Both the position numbers and the translations under genes were made by a program. Of a stretch of DNA of 64,000 nt, positions 50,929-63,309 are shown in pieces. A model generated the notes under the pieces. The model was not told the DNA's origin and made no database searches. It worked only from the letters and a program-made list of their open reading frames with translations. Source of the DNA: Phascolomyces articulosus (Eukaryota > Mucoromycota > Mucoromycetes > Mucorales > Lichtheimiaceae); assembly GCA_025677815.1 (NCBI GenBank), contig JAIXMP010000016.1, positions 434,001 to 498,000 of the forward strand, read 5' to 3'. Position 1 is the stretch's first letter, and each line of letters begins with the position of its first letter.

Positions 50929-53120
50929 ATGATTAATCCTGAAGGTCAACAATCCACATTTTGGCGGATATGTGATGATGAAGGCAATTGTCATTGCGAT
51001 TGGCGATTAACACTTGGAGATTGTTATGAAGATACTCCAATGCGTATCATTTATATCATCAACGCAATAGGATCTGCTATTGTTACAGTCATTGGTAGAT
51101 ACTCTTCACCTTCTTCTTTTATTTATTACGGATTAAAATATTCCACTCAACATGTTGATAAATCGAGTAAACTTACCAATTCTATTTATTTCTTTATCAT
51201 CTATGATCATCACTCATTCCCAAAATCTTCAACATATCAGCTTGCGCACTCCTTTTCTATCGTATATACTACCGAAAACAACAGATTTTTGATTGTCGTA
51301 CTCCGACTGGTTTTGTTCGACCAAAGCCTATTGAAGCTATGCTTTTCATGGCTGCCATCTTCAATTTCCGTAAGCACAATCGCCAAACAATTCTATATTC
51401 TATAAGGACTCAATAACACAAACGATAAAATAAGCAAGGAAGTTTCTTATACATGATATAATGGACACTAACTCTTTTGAAATAATATTCTCCTTTGCGT
51501 TACCTAGTTCGAATGTTACAAGCAATCATCGTAGTTACTGATGCAGCACCTAACCCAGCTTTCCGCTCATGTAAGTTACGGGACCGCCCAAAAAAAAAAC
51601 TACTTGTCCCTGAATAGTCTATTTTTTTAAACTTTTTCTTCTATACTTATTTTGAACAATTTTTTTTAGTCTTGTATGAAATTCCATGGCAATTTGGTCT
51701 TGGTGCCTTTTCATGTTACGTTTTTGGTATTGCACATACTGTAGCTGATGTAAGAAGAAGAAAAAAATCATTATAGTTATCAATATCTAATAATAGTAGC
51801 CAAGAAGTTGATTATAATAATTATGTTACATTTATCATATCCTTACTAATTATTTTATGATAATTAATTGCATACGTGATTACAGAGCAGTAAATCTCTT
51901 TATAACGCATGGTTCCGATCTCCTGTACGTATTGATATTTTGGGAACAGCATTTATATGTGCTCCATTTATCTCCAATAATATCTGTTCCATCGCTGCTG
52001 GTATATTTGCTTTACGAGGTGAAGATTTCCTTGCCAGTCAATTCACTCATGCCCTTTACTATCTTTGGACAGTTTATTGTTTTTCTTTGGGCTTTATGGT
52101 GTTGATTGCTGGACTCCGTTTATTGCGGCTTTTAAATCATCATTTGCGAATGCAGCATGATCTGCGTGTTAATATTGCTAAAATCAAGAGTGGTACCTTC
52201 AAGGTAATTATTGTTTATTGTTATCATTTCAATTCTAGTAATGAACAATCAAGTAATAGTAGATTTTTTGCATAAACATTAATTCTTACTAAAATACCCC
52301 ACTTTTTGCATGATTATTATTATGCTAACTGTAGGTGAAAGCCATTATGTTGGTAGGCGTAGTTTGTTTATGGGTATTTGCTTTTATCTTGTGCATGTAT
52401 GGTGTATTCCGCGATCCCGTCACTCGTAATACGGGTTTGAATTTAGCCATCTCCGCCGTATGGACATACGATGGTCTTGCAGCTACTTTGTTAGTCGAAC
52501 TTGCACTTATTCTTAACCCAAGAATGACAGCCTCTTTGGGTGTATCGAACATGAGTGGCAATGGATCATCAACAGGTCAACCTACATCAAATTCATTGAC
52601 AACCAGTGACGGACGTAACGTGACTTCGATGGACACAACACATTCCAAGTGGGAAAAATTCGGCACAGTCAGCCGCGGCAGTATGGGTCACACACAACAA
52701 ACAGTCAGCAATGGTGGTTTTAGCACTGGTGGATTTGGCGCTAATACTGGAAATGACGGGTTACCGAGATATTCGATCAGCGACATGTCCATGGATATTC
52801 TCAAGGGTCATGGTGGAGGACCTAATAGTAATGCAAGCTTTTATACCGCAGGTGATTTATCACGACCTTCCTCTCCTCCTACCAGTAACGCTCCATCTTA
52901 TGGTATGACTGGTATTGGAGAAATCGAACAGGATCGTATGAATTATAATGCCACCACTGGTCAAGTACGCACACCACCACGTTATGTCATTCCTGCTATT
53001 GATGAACAACGGCAATTGGATATGGATTCTTTCTCTACTCTTGGTGGAAATAACTCAGTCATGTCATCGTCACATTTAATGGGTCACTACAGTCCGCCAT
53101 CTACATATCAGCATTTGTAA
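50929..53120 (+). CDS. seven-pass membrane protein, candidate orphan receptor
   Basis: Six exons: 50929-51094, 51241-51369, 51508-51570, 51670-51749, 51886-52203, 52335-53120 (1542 nt, 513 aa). A short hydrophilic amino end has four cysteines (RICDDEGNCHCDWRLTLGDC) and no obvious signal peptide. Seven hydrophobic segments follow, beginning about IIYIINAIGSAIVTV, IEAMLFMAAIFNF, WQFGLGAFSCYVFG, ILGTAFICAPFISN, LYYLWTVYCFSLGFMVLI, AIMLVGVVCLWVFAFIL and LNLAISAVWTYDGLAA. A basic loop between helices 5 and 6 (LRLLRLLNHHLRMQHDLRVN) is placed where G-protein receptors contact their partner. The carboxyl tail of about 190 residues is Gly/Ser/Asn-rich. I do not recognise the family; GPCR-like topology is read from the sequence, receptor function is inference. 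Transporter or scaffold roles are possible. Confidence 0.75.
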
Positions 53121-55530
53121 TTAAAAAGAAACAAAATAGGATACCCAAAATAATTATTATTGCTATTCCTACAGATTCTTTTATTTTTTTTACATGATTT
53201 TCTTACCTTCTAGTCATCCAATTTTCTATCATATCATTCAACCTTCTAATACTATAGTTACGCCCTTCCGAAATAATCTACACACATTTCATCATTTATT
53301 ATTAATAATTATATACTAACCTCTTATTATTTATACACACACACAAACCTATATCTATCATTCTCTTCTTCTTTATCTTTGTTAGTTTTCACTCCTTTCT
53401 CTATATCTAAAGACATCATGATTTTATAGTATATAATTAAGTGAGTGAAGACATAAAAAAAGAAACTAGCAGAAAAAACACACAAACAACATTTTTTTTA
53501 TTATAATTAAACTATTTTAGAAAACACCTTTTTTTATATATAACAAACCCGCATCTCACATATCTTTTCCTCTGCTTTTTTTTTAACTTAAAAGAACCAT
53601 CATTCACTTGTTTACTTTTATGCCTACGTACTTTTTATTTACATGTCAAATCGTCGTAAAATTTTCTTTATTATAGTATCATTATTATTTATTATATCAG
53701 TAGTAAAATTAAAAATGAAAAACCAGTTATTTTCGTTTCTAATGAGTTTTTATGCTGAGTAACCAAATGGTATTTATAATGACATTACATAATTAATAAA
53801 AATGTATAAAGTATCTTCTACATAGCGGCGCTTATAGCTTTTTTTTTCTCTGAATAATTTTCCATGCGCACGTTTTAATAACACAGAGGTAGTGATACTA
53901 GTATTATAAACGATCGAGAAAGAAGAGTAGTTATCAAGAATGATCGAGTTAAAAAAAGCTTATGTAAATTGTATAGAAAATACTTAAATAATTTCCACGA
54001 ACCGATATATACGGTCAGTTTGTCATTCGGCAAATAAATATATTGATTAGCAAAAGTACTATCTTTTTATTCGTGTGTACGCAGCTTTGGATTAATTTAA
54101 GTGCAAAATAACACGAAAGCATTATACCAAACGGGAAATCTCAAGGGAACAGGTAGAAAAGCAAATAAATCATTTCTCTATATACAAAAGCCAGATTGTT
54201 AAATGACAAGTGTGATGTATATTAATACTCTCTTTTTGTTTATATAATACTGTGAACAAATCTTATATATATTCAGCTACTAGAAATTCATGAGTTTATC
54301 TGTCTACACTTGATGTAATAGGTTTGGTATTACATTGATACAGAGCACTGCCAAAATAAATCATAATGTCAACTATCTTTGTAAGCTACAGGCAAGCAGC
54401 ATACCACCATTTGTAGACTTATTAATCCATATATAATCAATTATAATAAATAAAGTCACTTGTATGCTGCGTATTTAAACTTAACAAATATAGTAATGTA
54501 TTTAAAATTATGCTTATATAGAATAAAGAATTGTATTCACATTACGAATAGAAGTATTTGTGTTTCATTTCGAGTTTTAGATTTCTTATTATAGGCAAAC
54601 TCTCGGTTTGTTCCTGAACCCTGGATTGAGATTTTAGTAAAAAGATCCAAATTCTGAAACATTTATATGCATACCTATAAACTAAAAGAAAATAAGATAC
54701 CTTTCAAGTATATTCATTGTCTCTATGTGATGTATTATTAGGTAATTCGTGGTTTATTATCCATTAAATTGAACGAGTAAATGGGAATCACGGTTATATA
54801 AAAAAAAATCTCAAAGAATATAAGTAATATATGATCATGGAAAATATCAGTCATCAATGGAGTCAATGATGTAATATGATACATAGCAAGTAGTGGTTCT
54901 CAAGGATAATATGTGTATTGAGTTGCTTGGTAGATGTAAATGAATGACAATATGAAGACAGAGCGAGGCTGATCATCAAGTACAACAGCATCAATAGGAT
55001 ACATGTGTCACAACGGGTGAATAATGCCTAACATTACGTTAATGACACTAAGCGCATATATATTCTATATATTTGAAATGCCTTTTTTGAGGGGGGGGGC
55101 GGTACAATCATATTCTGTCGAGTATAGGCAAGATTTAGCAATCCTAACAATTTTGATGAATTTGTTCCTTTTTTTTCTTCAATACACCGATGCAAAGTCT
55201 CTTTTACGTATGTAAAACAAAAAGCAGTATATTGTAAAATGTCAGTGAGAATTACTCATTATCCTCACAGGTTAGAGGTCTGTCTTTGATGGTAACGGAC
55301 GCAAAAAAGCATCTCTCAATATTTTATTTTCGCCTCGACTTTGAGAATCTCATAATACCTTGATTTTTGTATGGTAGTATTATCAAATATAGTACATAAT
55401 AACGATAGAATAATACCTAAACAGTGACATGTAGTAGCTATCATTATGTAAAAAGGAAACAAAGCATGAGGTACTCATGATCCTTTGCAACACAGCGGCA
55501 TTCTGGTCTCTATATCTTTTCCAGCGATTG

Positions 55531-55548
55531 TTTTTTTTTTTTTTTTTT
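55531..55548 (+). repeat. poly(T) tract (18 T)
   Basis: Uninterrupted T run in the gene-poor region. Confidence 0.9.
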
Positions 55549-55920
55549 GGCTAATTGTCGCAACAATTGAAAGGTGAGATAAATATATCAAAGAATACAT
55601 TATATGGTTTTTACGTGAGCAAAATAAAATAAAATTGGAGACCGATGCAGTTATATCCCTTCATTTCAGCTGCTTTCCCAAATGATATCTATTATGCCAT
55701 TTATTATCGTGATGTGCCTATCCATTATGAGCTACTCACGTTTAACATAAATTTATTTGTAAATGTCTTCTACTCTCCTATTCGATGTGGGCCAAGAACG
55801 AAATAGCTCTTTTTACAAATCAATACCGCTGAAATTTTACGTTTGATTTTACCAGAAAGCATATATTATCCATTCTTCACCTATTAGATGTAGTGTTGGA
55901 ATCAAGGACATCGATTTTCC

Positions 55921-55947
55921 AAAAAAAAAAAAAAAAAAAAAAAAAAA
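55921..55947 (+). repeat. poly(A) tract (27 A)
   Basis: The longest homopolymer in the window, between TTTTCC and CTGAATTT. No retrocopy is recognised beside it. Confidence 0.9.
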
Positions 55948-56917
55948 CTGAATTTAATTATGGTCGTGGTTTGTTTTTCCCAAAGTTATTTTCATCAAAT
56001 GGAATACACGACAACTTTTGATGAAAACATTGTTGAAAAAGAAAATCGTCGTTATACAACAGTTAATATTCAATCATTTTAACACGTTCGCGGGCATGTT
56101 TAAAAGTAATTATAACTCTTCTCATAGCACACAAGGAGTTATTTGATATATTTGCCACATACGTATTCACCAGAAAAATTCTAATATATCTATGTCCCTT
56201 AACATAATGAGGATAAAAATTTATTTCCAGGGTCATATACAATCATGAATCGATTGACTTTCCACATCAACCATTGTCTGCTTTTCTAACAATCTATATT
56301 GTACAGTCATTTGACGCATCTTCGCAATTTCTCAGAGAGAATTATATTTCTTTTTTATGTTGGACATTTATATTATGACGTATAAATTGAATTATACGGC
56401 TGAAATTTTAAACTATATACGGCAAGTGGAAGATAAAGACATGTAAGAATGCGTAAAGTTTATCTCTCTAATACCCACACACGCAAATGTCTCTACTAGA
56501 ATGACGATAGGAAAACGAATCATCATCATACTCCAATAAAGGAGGCTCCACAAAAATATCCTTGCTTATTCTTTAGCTAGGCTGTACAATAGGTGTATAA
56601 TCTTTGTATACCCTGGAAAAAAGCATAGGCACGAATGAAAATAATAATCGACTATGTGTTTAATATATTGTTGATAAAACTTAAGCCTTTTAATAATACA
56701 GTTATTTAAACTGCTGCGGTATGTAACTCAACAAATTTGCATATGATCCATTTGAATTGCATGATATTATTTCTTGCTCATAATGAGCAATCCATCCATT
56801 ATACAAAAGGAAGGACCCTATCCATATACATGTATAAGGGGCTTAACTCCGAATTGGTGGATTTTTTTTTCATTTTCCCTTTATACGTAAAAACGCGATA
56901 AAAATATATTTTATTGT

Positions 56918-59286
56918 ATGTCTCGATTGTTTATTCTGCGAACAATTTTGCGTCAGAACTACTTGAATAATATTACCAAAACACCATCGACAGCAGTTCA
57001 TTGTCAATATCGACTATTGAATACAAGTACCGTGTTGACGATTAATAAACAGAAACGACGCAGATCCATGAGTAACACCTTTGACGCCATGCAGCCCGGT
57101 ACTAAAAAGCAGGCCGCTGAACATATCTATGGTGTTGCCAAGAATGGGGTTGAAATGCAAATATTGTTATCAGATAAAGAGGCACGTATTTGCAATTTAC
57201 TCGAAAAAGTATCAGATTACATTGGTCAAGCACGTCCTGATCTTCCTCGTATTGAATCTCGAATCGCAGGTGGTTGGGTTCGCGATAAGGTAAAATATAT
57301 TTATATCACAAATATGGGATAAATTATGCTGGTTTTTTTTCTGTCCACACTGATTTGCAAAATATGATGATTTTAGCTTTTAGGTAAAGAGTGTCATGAT
57401 TTGGATGTTGCAGTCAACGATATGATGGGTTATGAATTTGCAACCTATGTCAATGAATTTCTTAAAACAAACGGCTTTCCAACTCGATCCATCGCAAAAA
57501 TTGACAGCAATCCTGCAAAATCCAAACATCTCGAAACGGCTACTACAAAACTATTTGATCAAGAAGTCGATTTTGCAAATTTACGAACCGAAGTCTATGA
57601 CGAGAATAGCAGAATACCATCCACCATTGTAAGGATCTTTTTTTTTCTTCATTTATTATGTGAAATATATGATTCAGGATACACTAAGGAATGAATGCTT
57701 TTTATTTTGCTTGTACCATCATTATTCATCTGATATATTGGATTTTTTTTTTTGGGGGGGATATAATAGGCATTTGGCACACCCACCGATGATGCCTACA
57801 GACGAGATATCACCATCAATAGTTTATTCTACAATGTCAATACAAAACATGTAGAAGATTTTACCGAAAGGGGACTTTATGATCTCCAACATGGTCTTGT
57901 GCGTACACCGCTTGAACCTTTTGAAACACTCAGAGATGATCCACTTCGTGTTTTACGGTGTGTTCGATTTGCAAGTCGATTTAACTTTGAATTGGTACCC
58001 GAATTGATTGAGTCTGTTAAAAACGATGCGATTCGGGATGCATTGGAAAGTAAAATTAGTCGTGAACGTATTGGTATAGAATTGGAAAAAATGATGACAG
58101 GTCCTTCTCCATTATATGCCATCCAAATGTTACATCAGCTTGGTTTATACCATTTAGTCTTTGCCGCACCTTCTCCTATTACTGAAGGAACTGTAGGTGA
58201 TTCGTCCTTGGCTACTCGTGCTGTGGGTGCAGTTCAATGGTAAGCTGGGAAAAAATGAGATAGCGTGAATGGAATATATAGCAATATTGATATGTGTGGT
58301 TCATTTTTGATGTTTCTAGGCTGTCATATCAAAATTTGGAAAAACTTCGACCGCAGTCAACAGATGAACGACGATTACTTTACTTGAATAGTGCACTATT
58401 GCCATTCCTTGGTGTTTCATCCGAATTTAAAAAAAGAAGTATACCAGCTGTTCATCTAGTCTTGAAGGATTCTATCAAGGTATTGATTGGGAATTTTTAT
58501 TTTATTTTAATGGGTAACCTTTATTTATATAAAAAAAATAGACAGCATGGACTCAATTAATTGATGTTTTCTTTATTGTTAGTTTTCAAATTATGATATG
58601 AATTCATCATCTACATTGTTTCGAGGCATTCCAATGTTCGAACAAGTAGTGAATAATAAAGGTGTTTCTCGAAGTGAACTTGGTAATTATATCATTTATA
58701 TATTTATGAGGACTGGATGGATCTCAAAAAATGGAAAATTGAGTATGGATTATCTTTTTTATAGGCATGCTTATCCGAGAAATGGGAAGTCTTTGGCAAA
58801 CCGCTTTGAAACTTGCTTTGGTCAAAGAACTTCTTGAATTTCATAACGATGTTGAATGGGATAATCCTGAAAAGAATCAAGGTATATATTGATTAGAAGT
58901 ACCTTTAGTAAAATAAAATAAAAAAAAACTCACACACTTTTTCTTTAGTAACAGAAAGCGATATCTGCAAAAAGTACCTTGCATTGATTGAAAAGGTAGA
59001 AAGTTATGGCATCACAAATTGTTATCAATGGAAGCCTATGTTAGATGTAAGTTTGGTTATAATAATGAAAAATAATTCAGTACAATAAACTAATGAAACA
59101 TGCCTATTGTATTTTGGTATCTATGTAACATAGGGTAAAAAAGTAGCATCTGTATTGGGTATTAAACCTGGACCTGGTATGGCAGTATTATTGAAGCAAA
59201 CAATGATTTGGCAACTAGAACATCCTGATGGTACCGAGGACGACTGTAAAGAGATGATCAAAAATTACTGGCAAGCACGACAATAA
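56918..59286 (+). CDS. CCA1: tRNA nucleotidyltransferase (CCA-adding enzyme)
   Basis: Eight exons: 56918-57289, 57377-57628, 57770-58239, 58320-58479, 58583-58682, 58765-58881, 58949-59046, 59134-59286 (1722 nt, 573 aa). It is a class II CCA enzyme adding CTP, CTP and ATP to tRNA 3' ends. The head domain has RIAGGWVRDKLLGKECHDLD (glycine motif plus the metal-binding DxD). Next come TEVYDENSRIPS, then GTPTDDAYRRDITINSLFYN with the nucleotide-template region DPLRVLRCVRFASRF (the R..R type motif D). The tail is helical. The amino end looks like a mitochondrial presequence (RLFILRTILRQNYLNN), and a second in-frame ATG (codon 51, MSNTFDAM) fits a cytosolic/nuclear form, as known for yeast CCA1. 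An AATAAA lies near 59388. Intact. Confidence 0.95.
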
Positions 59287-59642
59287 CCATGATTATCATC
59301 CTATTCATAATAACCATTAATCAAAAACACCATGGCATATATCTGTATATTAGTACGCATTTTTTAACTCCTTCTCCATCCAAAATGATAATAAAAGTAA
59401 TTATACTTGGGCATATTTTTTTTTTTGAAAAAAAGAAGTATATAGAAGAGTTTTTTTTCTTTGTATATATGATCTTGGGATGTAAAGGTAATGTTTGAGT
59501 GAGGGAGAGGGAGAGTATACATATAGGATGCGAGTATGTTTTTGTGGTGGATAGTCTTATTTTTTTTTTTGAAATATATGTAATATAATAGAGCGAGGAT
59601 CTTTATGCATAATTATATTTTTTCTTTTTTTATTATTATATA
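59287..59642. other. convergent intergenic region (CCA1 / SNRNP40)
   Basis: About 356 bases between two converging stops. It holds T-rich and A-rich runs serving as 3' UTRs; no gene. Confidence 0.5.
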
Positions 59643-61285
59643 CTATTGAGTTTCTTTCACTTCACCAAGCAACAATGTTTTATCGGTACTTGCACTCATG
59701 ATGATGGGTTCCTTTGGATGCCAATCTACATCATTTACACAACCCTTATGACCAGGCAATTTGTAAAGAATCTTGCCAGAGCTTGCTTCCCAAATCACAA
59801 CAGTTCGATCTGCTGAACCACAGGCCACTTGAGTTCCATCGGTCGACCAGCATGGGGTAATCAAGTTCTTTTCATAACCATGAGGAGCTCCTTGCAATAC
59901 TTGAGTACAGCGATCTGCAGGTGCAAATGGTTTCACATCCCAAATCCGTACCGTATTATCCATACTGTTTGATAACAAGGATGATCCATCTGGACTTAAT
60001 GCTAAACCGGCAATGGTATCCATGTGTCCTGTTAAAGTATATGCCACTTCCTTCTTTCTCATATCCCACACCTATAGTAGTTATATAAAATTTTCGCATA
60101 ATTAATGTCAATAACAAAAAAACCGACACCCTTTATGTATCCTTTCCCTCTTCTTCAAGATATAATATATTCCTCGCGTTCGTCCAATTCAAGAAAAAAA
60201 TACCTTAATTTCATTATCTAATCCACCCGAATAAATCATATCTCCAGCATCACTAAAGCATACACTTGTCACTTGATATTGATCTTGATAAGTTTGAACT
60301 GCTTCTTTTGCACGACTATCCCAAAGCTTGATATGTCCATCATCACTACCAGAAACAATATGTTCTGGTCCTCTTCGTGCTATTTGACAACTATTAACTA
60401 CCAAACTATGTCCCTTCCATCGTCGTGTACGTTCTCCTGTATTGGCATCCCAAATACACACTGTTTTATCGGCTGAACACGAAAATAATTGACTATTAAA
60501 TATGAATTAGTATATAGATCTTATTCACCGGCCTAGCTTCCCATTGTCACTTTATCTATTTTTGTATTGAGTGAACTCACCTTCCATCACGCGACCAATG
60601 TACTTCTAAGATTGCATTTGTATGTCCTCGTAAAACACCATAGTTTTTACAATCACCATATGTGTCCCACAATACTTTTTAAAATTTCAATCGATATGAG
60701 TATATATAGGTGAAAAGAGTTGGTGAAAAAGAGACACATTTTTTTTCCCTCTTCCATAATATATGAATTACTTACATATTTGTCGATCGTATGAAGCACT
60801 TGCTATATGGTGACCAGAAGGATCGAATTTACTGGAATAGACTTCACCCTATCAATAATGGATTCATTATTAAAAAGATCTGACATGATTCGGGGAAAGA
60901 GTTGACGATTAAAGGTACTCTTCATCCTTTTAATCACTGCCTATTTATTACCTCGTGGCCAATAAGTTGCATGACAGGTGCTTGAAGGTTCGATGTACGT
61001 TTAATCTATAACATAAATTTGATAAACGATGGGAATTATTAACATGGATTGAGTACGTTCGATTTTTTTATGTGGGTGGACGTGTTCTAAATGTGTAATT
61101 ATTTTTTTCAAGTAAAAAACTATATATGTTTATACCGTTCCAACGATGGCATTGCTTGTACCGGATCGTTCGGTCGAAAGGATGAGCTCTTTGTCTTTAC
61201 TTTCAGAATCAGGTTTTGCACGTTTTATAAGAGCACCACCACCACCTGGGACACCCGGTGATTCTTTTCGTTTCTCGACCGACAT
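59643..61285 (-). CDS. SNRNP40: U5 snRNP 40-kDa WD40 protein (SNRNP40 / Cwf17)
   Basis: Six exons, read downward: 61285-61136, 61005-60952, 60848-60776, 60674-60581, 60492-60204, 60071-59643 (1089 nt, 362 aa; human SNRNP40 has 357). A short basic amino end (MSVEKRKESPGVPGGGGALI) precedes seven WD40 repeats, including APVMQLIGHEGEVYSSKFDP, SCSADKTVCIWDANTGE, VSGSDDGHIKLWDSR, YSGGLDNEIKVWDMR, LSNSMDNTVRIWDVKPF, CGSADRTVVIWEASSG and MSASTDKTLLLGEV. The first-repeat sequence and the PFAPADRC insert are diagnostic of this family against other WD40 proteins. It sits in the U5 snRNP with Prp8 and Brr2 in the active spliceosome. Its start is 526 bases from the divergent SMN gene. Confidence 0.94.
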
Positions 61286-61811
61286 TATGTGTATATGTTA
61301 TTATAGAAAAAAAAAAGACCAGTTTGGATTTTGTAACCAAAAAAATTCGTGAGTTTGAAAAAAAAAAATTCAAGCATATTCCCAATAATAAACTATTACT
61401 TGTAGTATGCAATAAGTGCACGGCAGGTTACAGTCAGAAAGTTGTTATCACGACCATCGTACCCTTTCATATTCTTTTACACGCGTATCACCTAGTGGTA
61501 CATCTAAAAGGGAAAACATGGCAGGGAACTATTCGTTATCAAATGTAATTAAATAAATAAAAAACATATATCCGTCTCTAAGTAGAGTGATATAATGGCT
61601 TGTATATAGAGGTTCTATTCCTATGGATTTGTATACAAAACAAAAGATTGCTGCATTATATATGTTGATACTTACAGCTGGTAATTTATAGACTATCAAG
61701 ATTTGCATAAATAAATTTTATTGTATTCATATGGCCGTTGCTGTCTTTTGACCTGTAGCACCCACTGTTTTTTTTTTATTTTATTTTTCCTCTTCCTCTT
61801 ATCCATATGAA
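61286..61811. promoter_or_regulatory. divergent intergenic region (SNRNP40 / SMN)
   Basis: Separates two divergent splicing-related genes and must contain both promoters. Apparent open frames here (61258-61548 plus and 61209-61421 minus) overlap the SNRNP40 first exon and show no domain. T-rich sequence with CCTCTTCCTCTT lies directly before the SMN start. Confidence 0.45.
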
Positions 61812-62687
61812 ATGAGTTGGGAACCCAAAGTCGGCGATGTCATTTATACTGCTGGTGAATCTCATGTGAGTAAACAAATAAAATAGTAATATATAAAATA
61901 ATGGTGCGCCATTATTAGAGAGATTCTAATATATATTATAGAGAGAAGAAGTGTGGGATGATACCGAACTAATTGAACACTGGGAAACTGCAATGGCAAA
62001 ATATAGAGTAAGCCTTTTTTTTCGCGTTCATTCCTCTCTCATCATTGAATTGATCGACACCATTGAATACTAATATTCAGACAATTTTCTTTTCAAGTCA
62101 ACACAAGGTATTACAAATAATCTACCGCCTTTCACAAGTTCGCATAAGGAAGAAAAGACAACGACTAATACAACAGAAAAGTAATAAAAACAAAGATAAA
62201 AAGAGGTAATTTTCCCGCTGTACTGATGTGTTTTTTTTTTAATCCAGGCGCCCACACAAAAAGTTGAAGCAAGATATAACTAATAACAAAAAAGGTCATG
62301 TTGAAATGAATACCTCTACTACTGCTACTATTCAGCAGTCTTTATCTGTACATCCTCCTCCTGTACCACCATTATCATTATTATCACATCACCCGCAGGT
62401 CAGTGGAAATGATAGTAATAACAAGAATGATTTTAATGAAACGGATACTGGTAAGGAGTTACCCATGGAACTAAACTCGAAAAGTAATATTGCATGATTT
62501 TTTGACATATGGATAAACTATAAATTGTATAGATTTCAGTAATTTACTCATGTCGTGGTACTATAGCGGATATTACACCGGATATTATCAGGTAAATAAA
62601 ATAACATTTGTTTCGTAAATATTATAATAATCATATACTAATAATAATTTAATCATTATGTATAATAATAAAAAGGGTTCTCGATAA
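61812..62687 (+). CDS. SMN1: survival motor neuron protein homologue (SMN), Tudor-less
   Basis: Six exons: 61812-61865, 61942-62007, 62081-62205, 62248-62450, 62533-62591, 62676-62687 (519 nt, 172 aa; fission-yeast Smn1 is about 150). The amino end has the Gemin2-binding helix EVWDDTELIEHWETAMAKYR, matching the animal WDDSALIKAYDKA block. The carboxyl end has a textbook YG box, SWYYSGYYTGYYQ, which drives SMN oligomerisation. Between them are a very basic stretch (VRIRKKRQRLIQQKSN) and Pro/Ser/Asn-rich sequence, with no Tudor domain. SMN with Gemin2 loads Sm rings on U snRNAs in the cytoplasm. The last exon adds only G-S-R and a stop; its acceptor AAAAAG is weak, so the last three residues are the least certain part. 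Confidence 0.88.
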
Positions 62688-62920
62688 TCAATCTAGTCGT
62701 TGATCATAATACAACATGAAATACGTCAGATAAAATAATTGCGAGGTCAATTTCAATTTTTCCATGCAGAAAATAAAGTTACTATTGATGGTTGAACTAT
62801 TATCCCGAGAGGCTGAGTTTTTTTTTGTTGTCGAAAAGTATACTGGACCTAGTCCTTATTTTGTTATTGATTCCCCTCCTCATTCTTACAAGTGAACATT
62901 TCAATATTTTTTTTACGACC

Positions 62921-63309
62921 ATGCATCCTCCATTAGCAGAACATAAACATGAAGGCTGTCTCAAGGCTATTCAAGCACTTGACGAATGTCATAATTCTGG
63001 TTTTATGAATCGTTTTACAGGAGCATGTAATGCTACAAAGGCTCAGTTAGACGAGTGCCTGAAAGAAGAGGTAAAAAATAATAATTTTATTCAAGGGAAA
63101 AGGGAACCATTCAATCACCTAAATTCTCTCTCTCTCTCCTATTTTTCTATATCCGGACTAAAAAAAATCAAATTTAACGCATCGAATTGATTGATGATTA
63201 TTATTAGTTTCTTGTTCTTCGAGCTGAAAATAAGGCCAAGGCTGCAGCTAAACGTGCTAAATTAGAAAAGATTTGGAAAGAGATGGAGGAACCACCTAAA
63301 TCATCCTAA
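62921..63309 (+). CDS. CMC2: cytochrome c oxidase biogenesis protein Cmc2
   Basis: Two exons: 62921-63070 and 63208-63309 (252 nt, 83 aa). The start MHPPLAEHKHEGC is diagnostic. Twin CX9C motifs (CLKAIQALDEC and CNATKAQLDEC) make the two disulfides of a coiled-coil-helix protein imported into the mitochondrial intermembrane space by Mia40. The second exon is a charged helix (NKAKAAAKRAKLEKIWKEM). Yeast Cmc2 is needed for full cytochrome oxidase activity, with a suggested role in copper and Cox assembly. The ATG at 62921 is chosen over the upstream in-frame ATG at 62792 because the family always starts MHP and the extra sequence is hydrophobic 5' UTR. An AATAAA lies at about 63407. Confidence 0.94.

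Larger units (their letters stand above)
53121..56917. other. 3.8-kb gene-poor region
   Basis: AT-rich, no supportable gene. Contains long homopolymers (separate entries), a G run near 55090-55099, and one short open frame at 55024-55215 with no domain. Its last 120 bases carry T-rich sequence before the CCA1 start. Confidence 0.5.

Noticed and set aside
61209..61548. Open frames on both strands over the start of SNRNP40
   Set aside because: They overlap the clearly conserved first exon of SNRNP40 and show no domain of their own.
62792..62920. Upstream in-frame ATG extending CMC2 by 43 residues
   Set aside because: Cmc2 proteins begin at MHP; the extension is hydrophobic and would interfere with Mia40-type import, so it is treated as 5' UTR.
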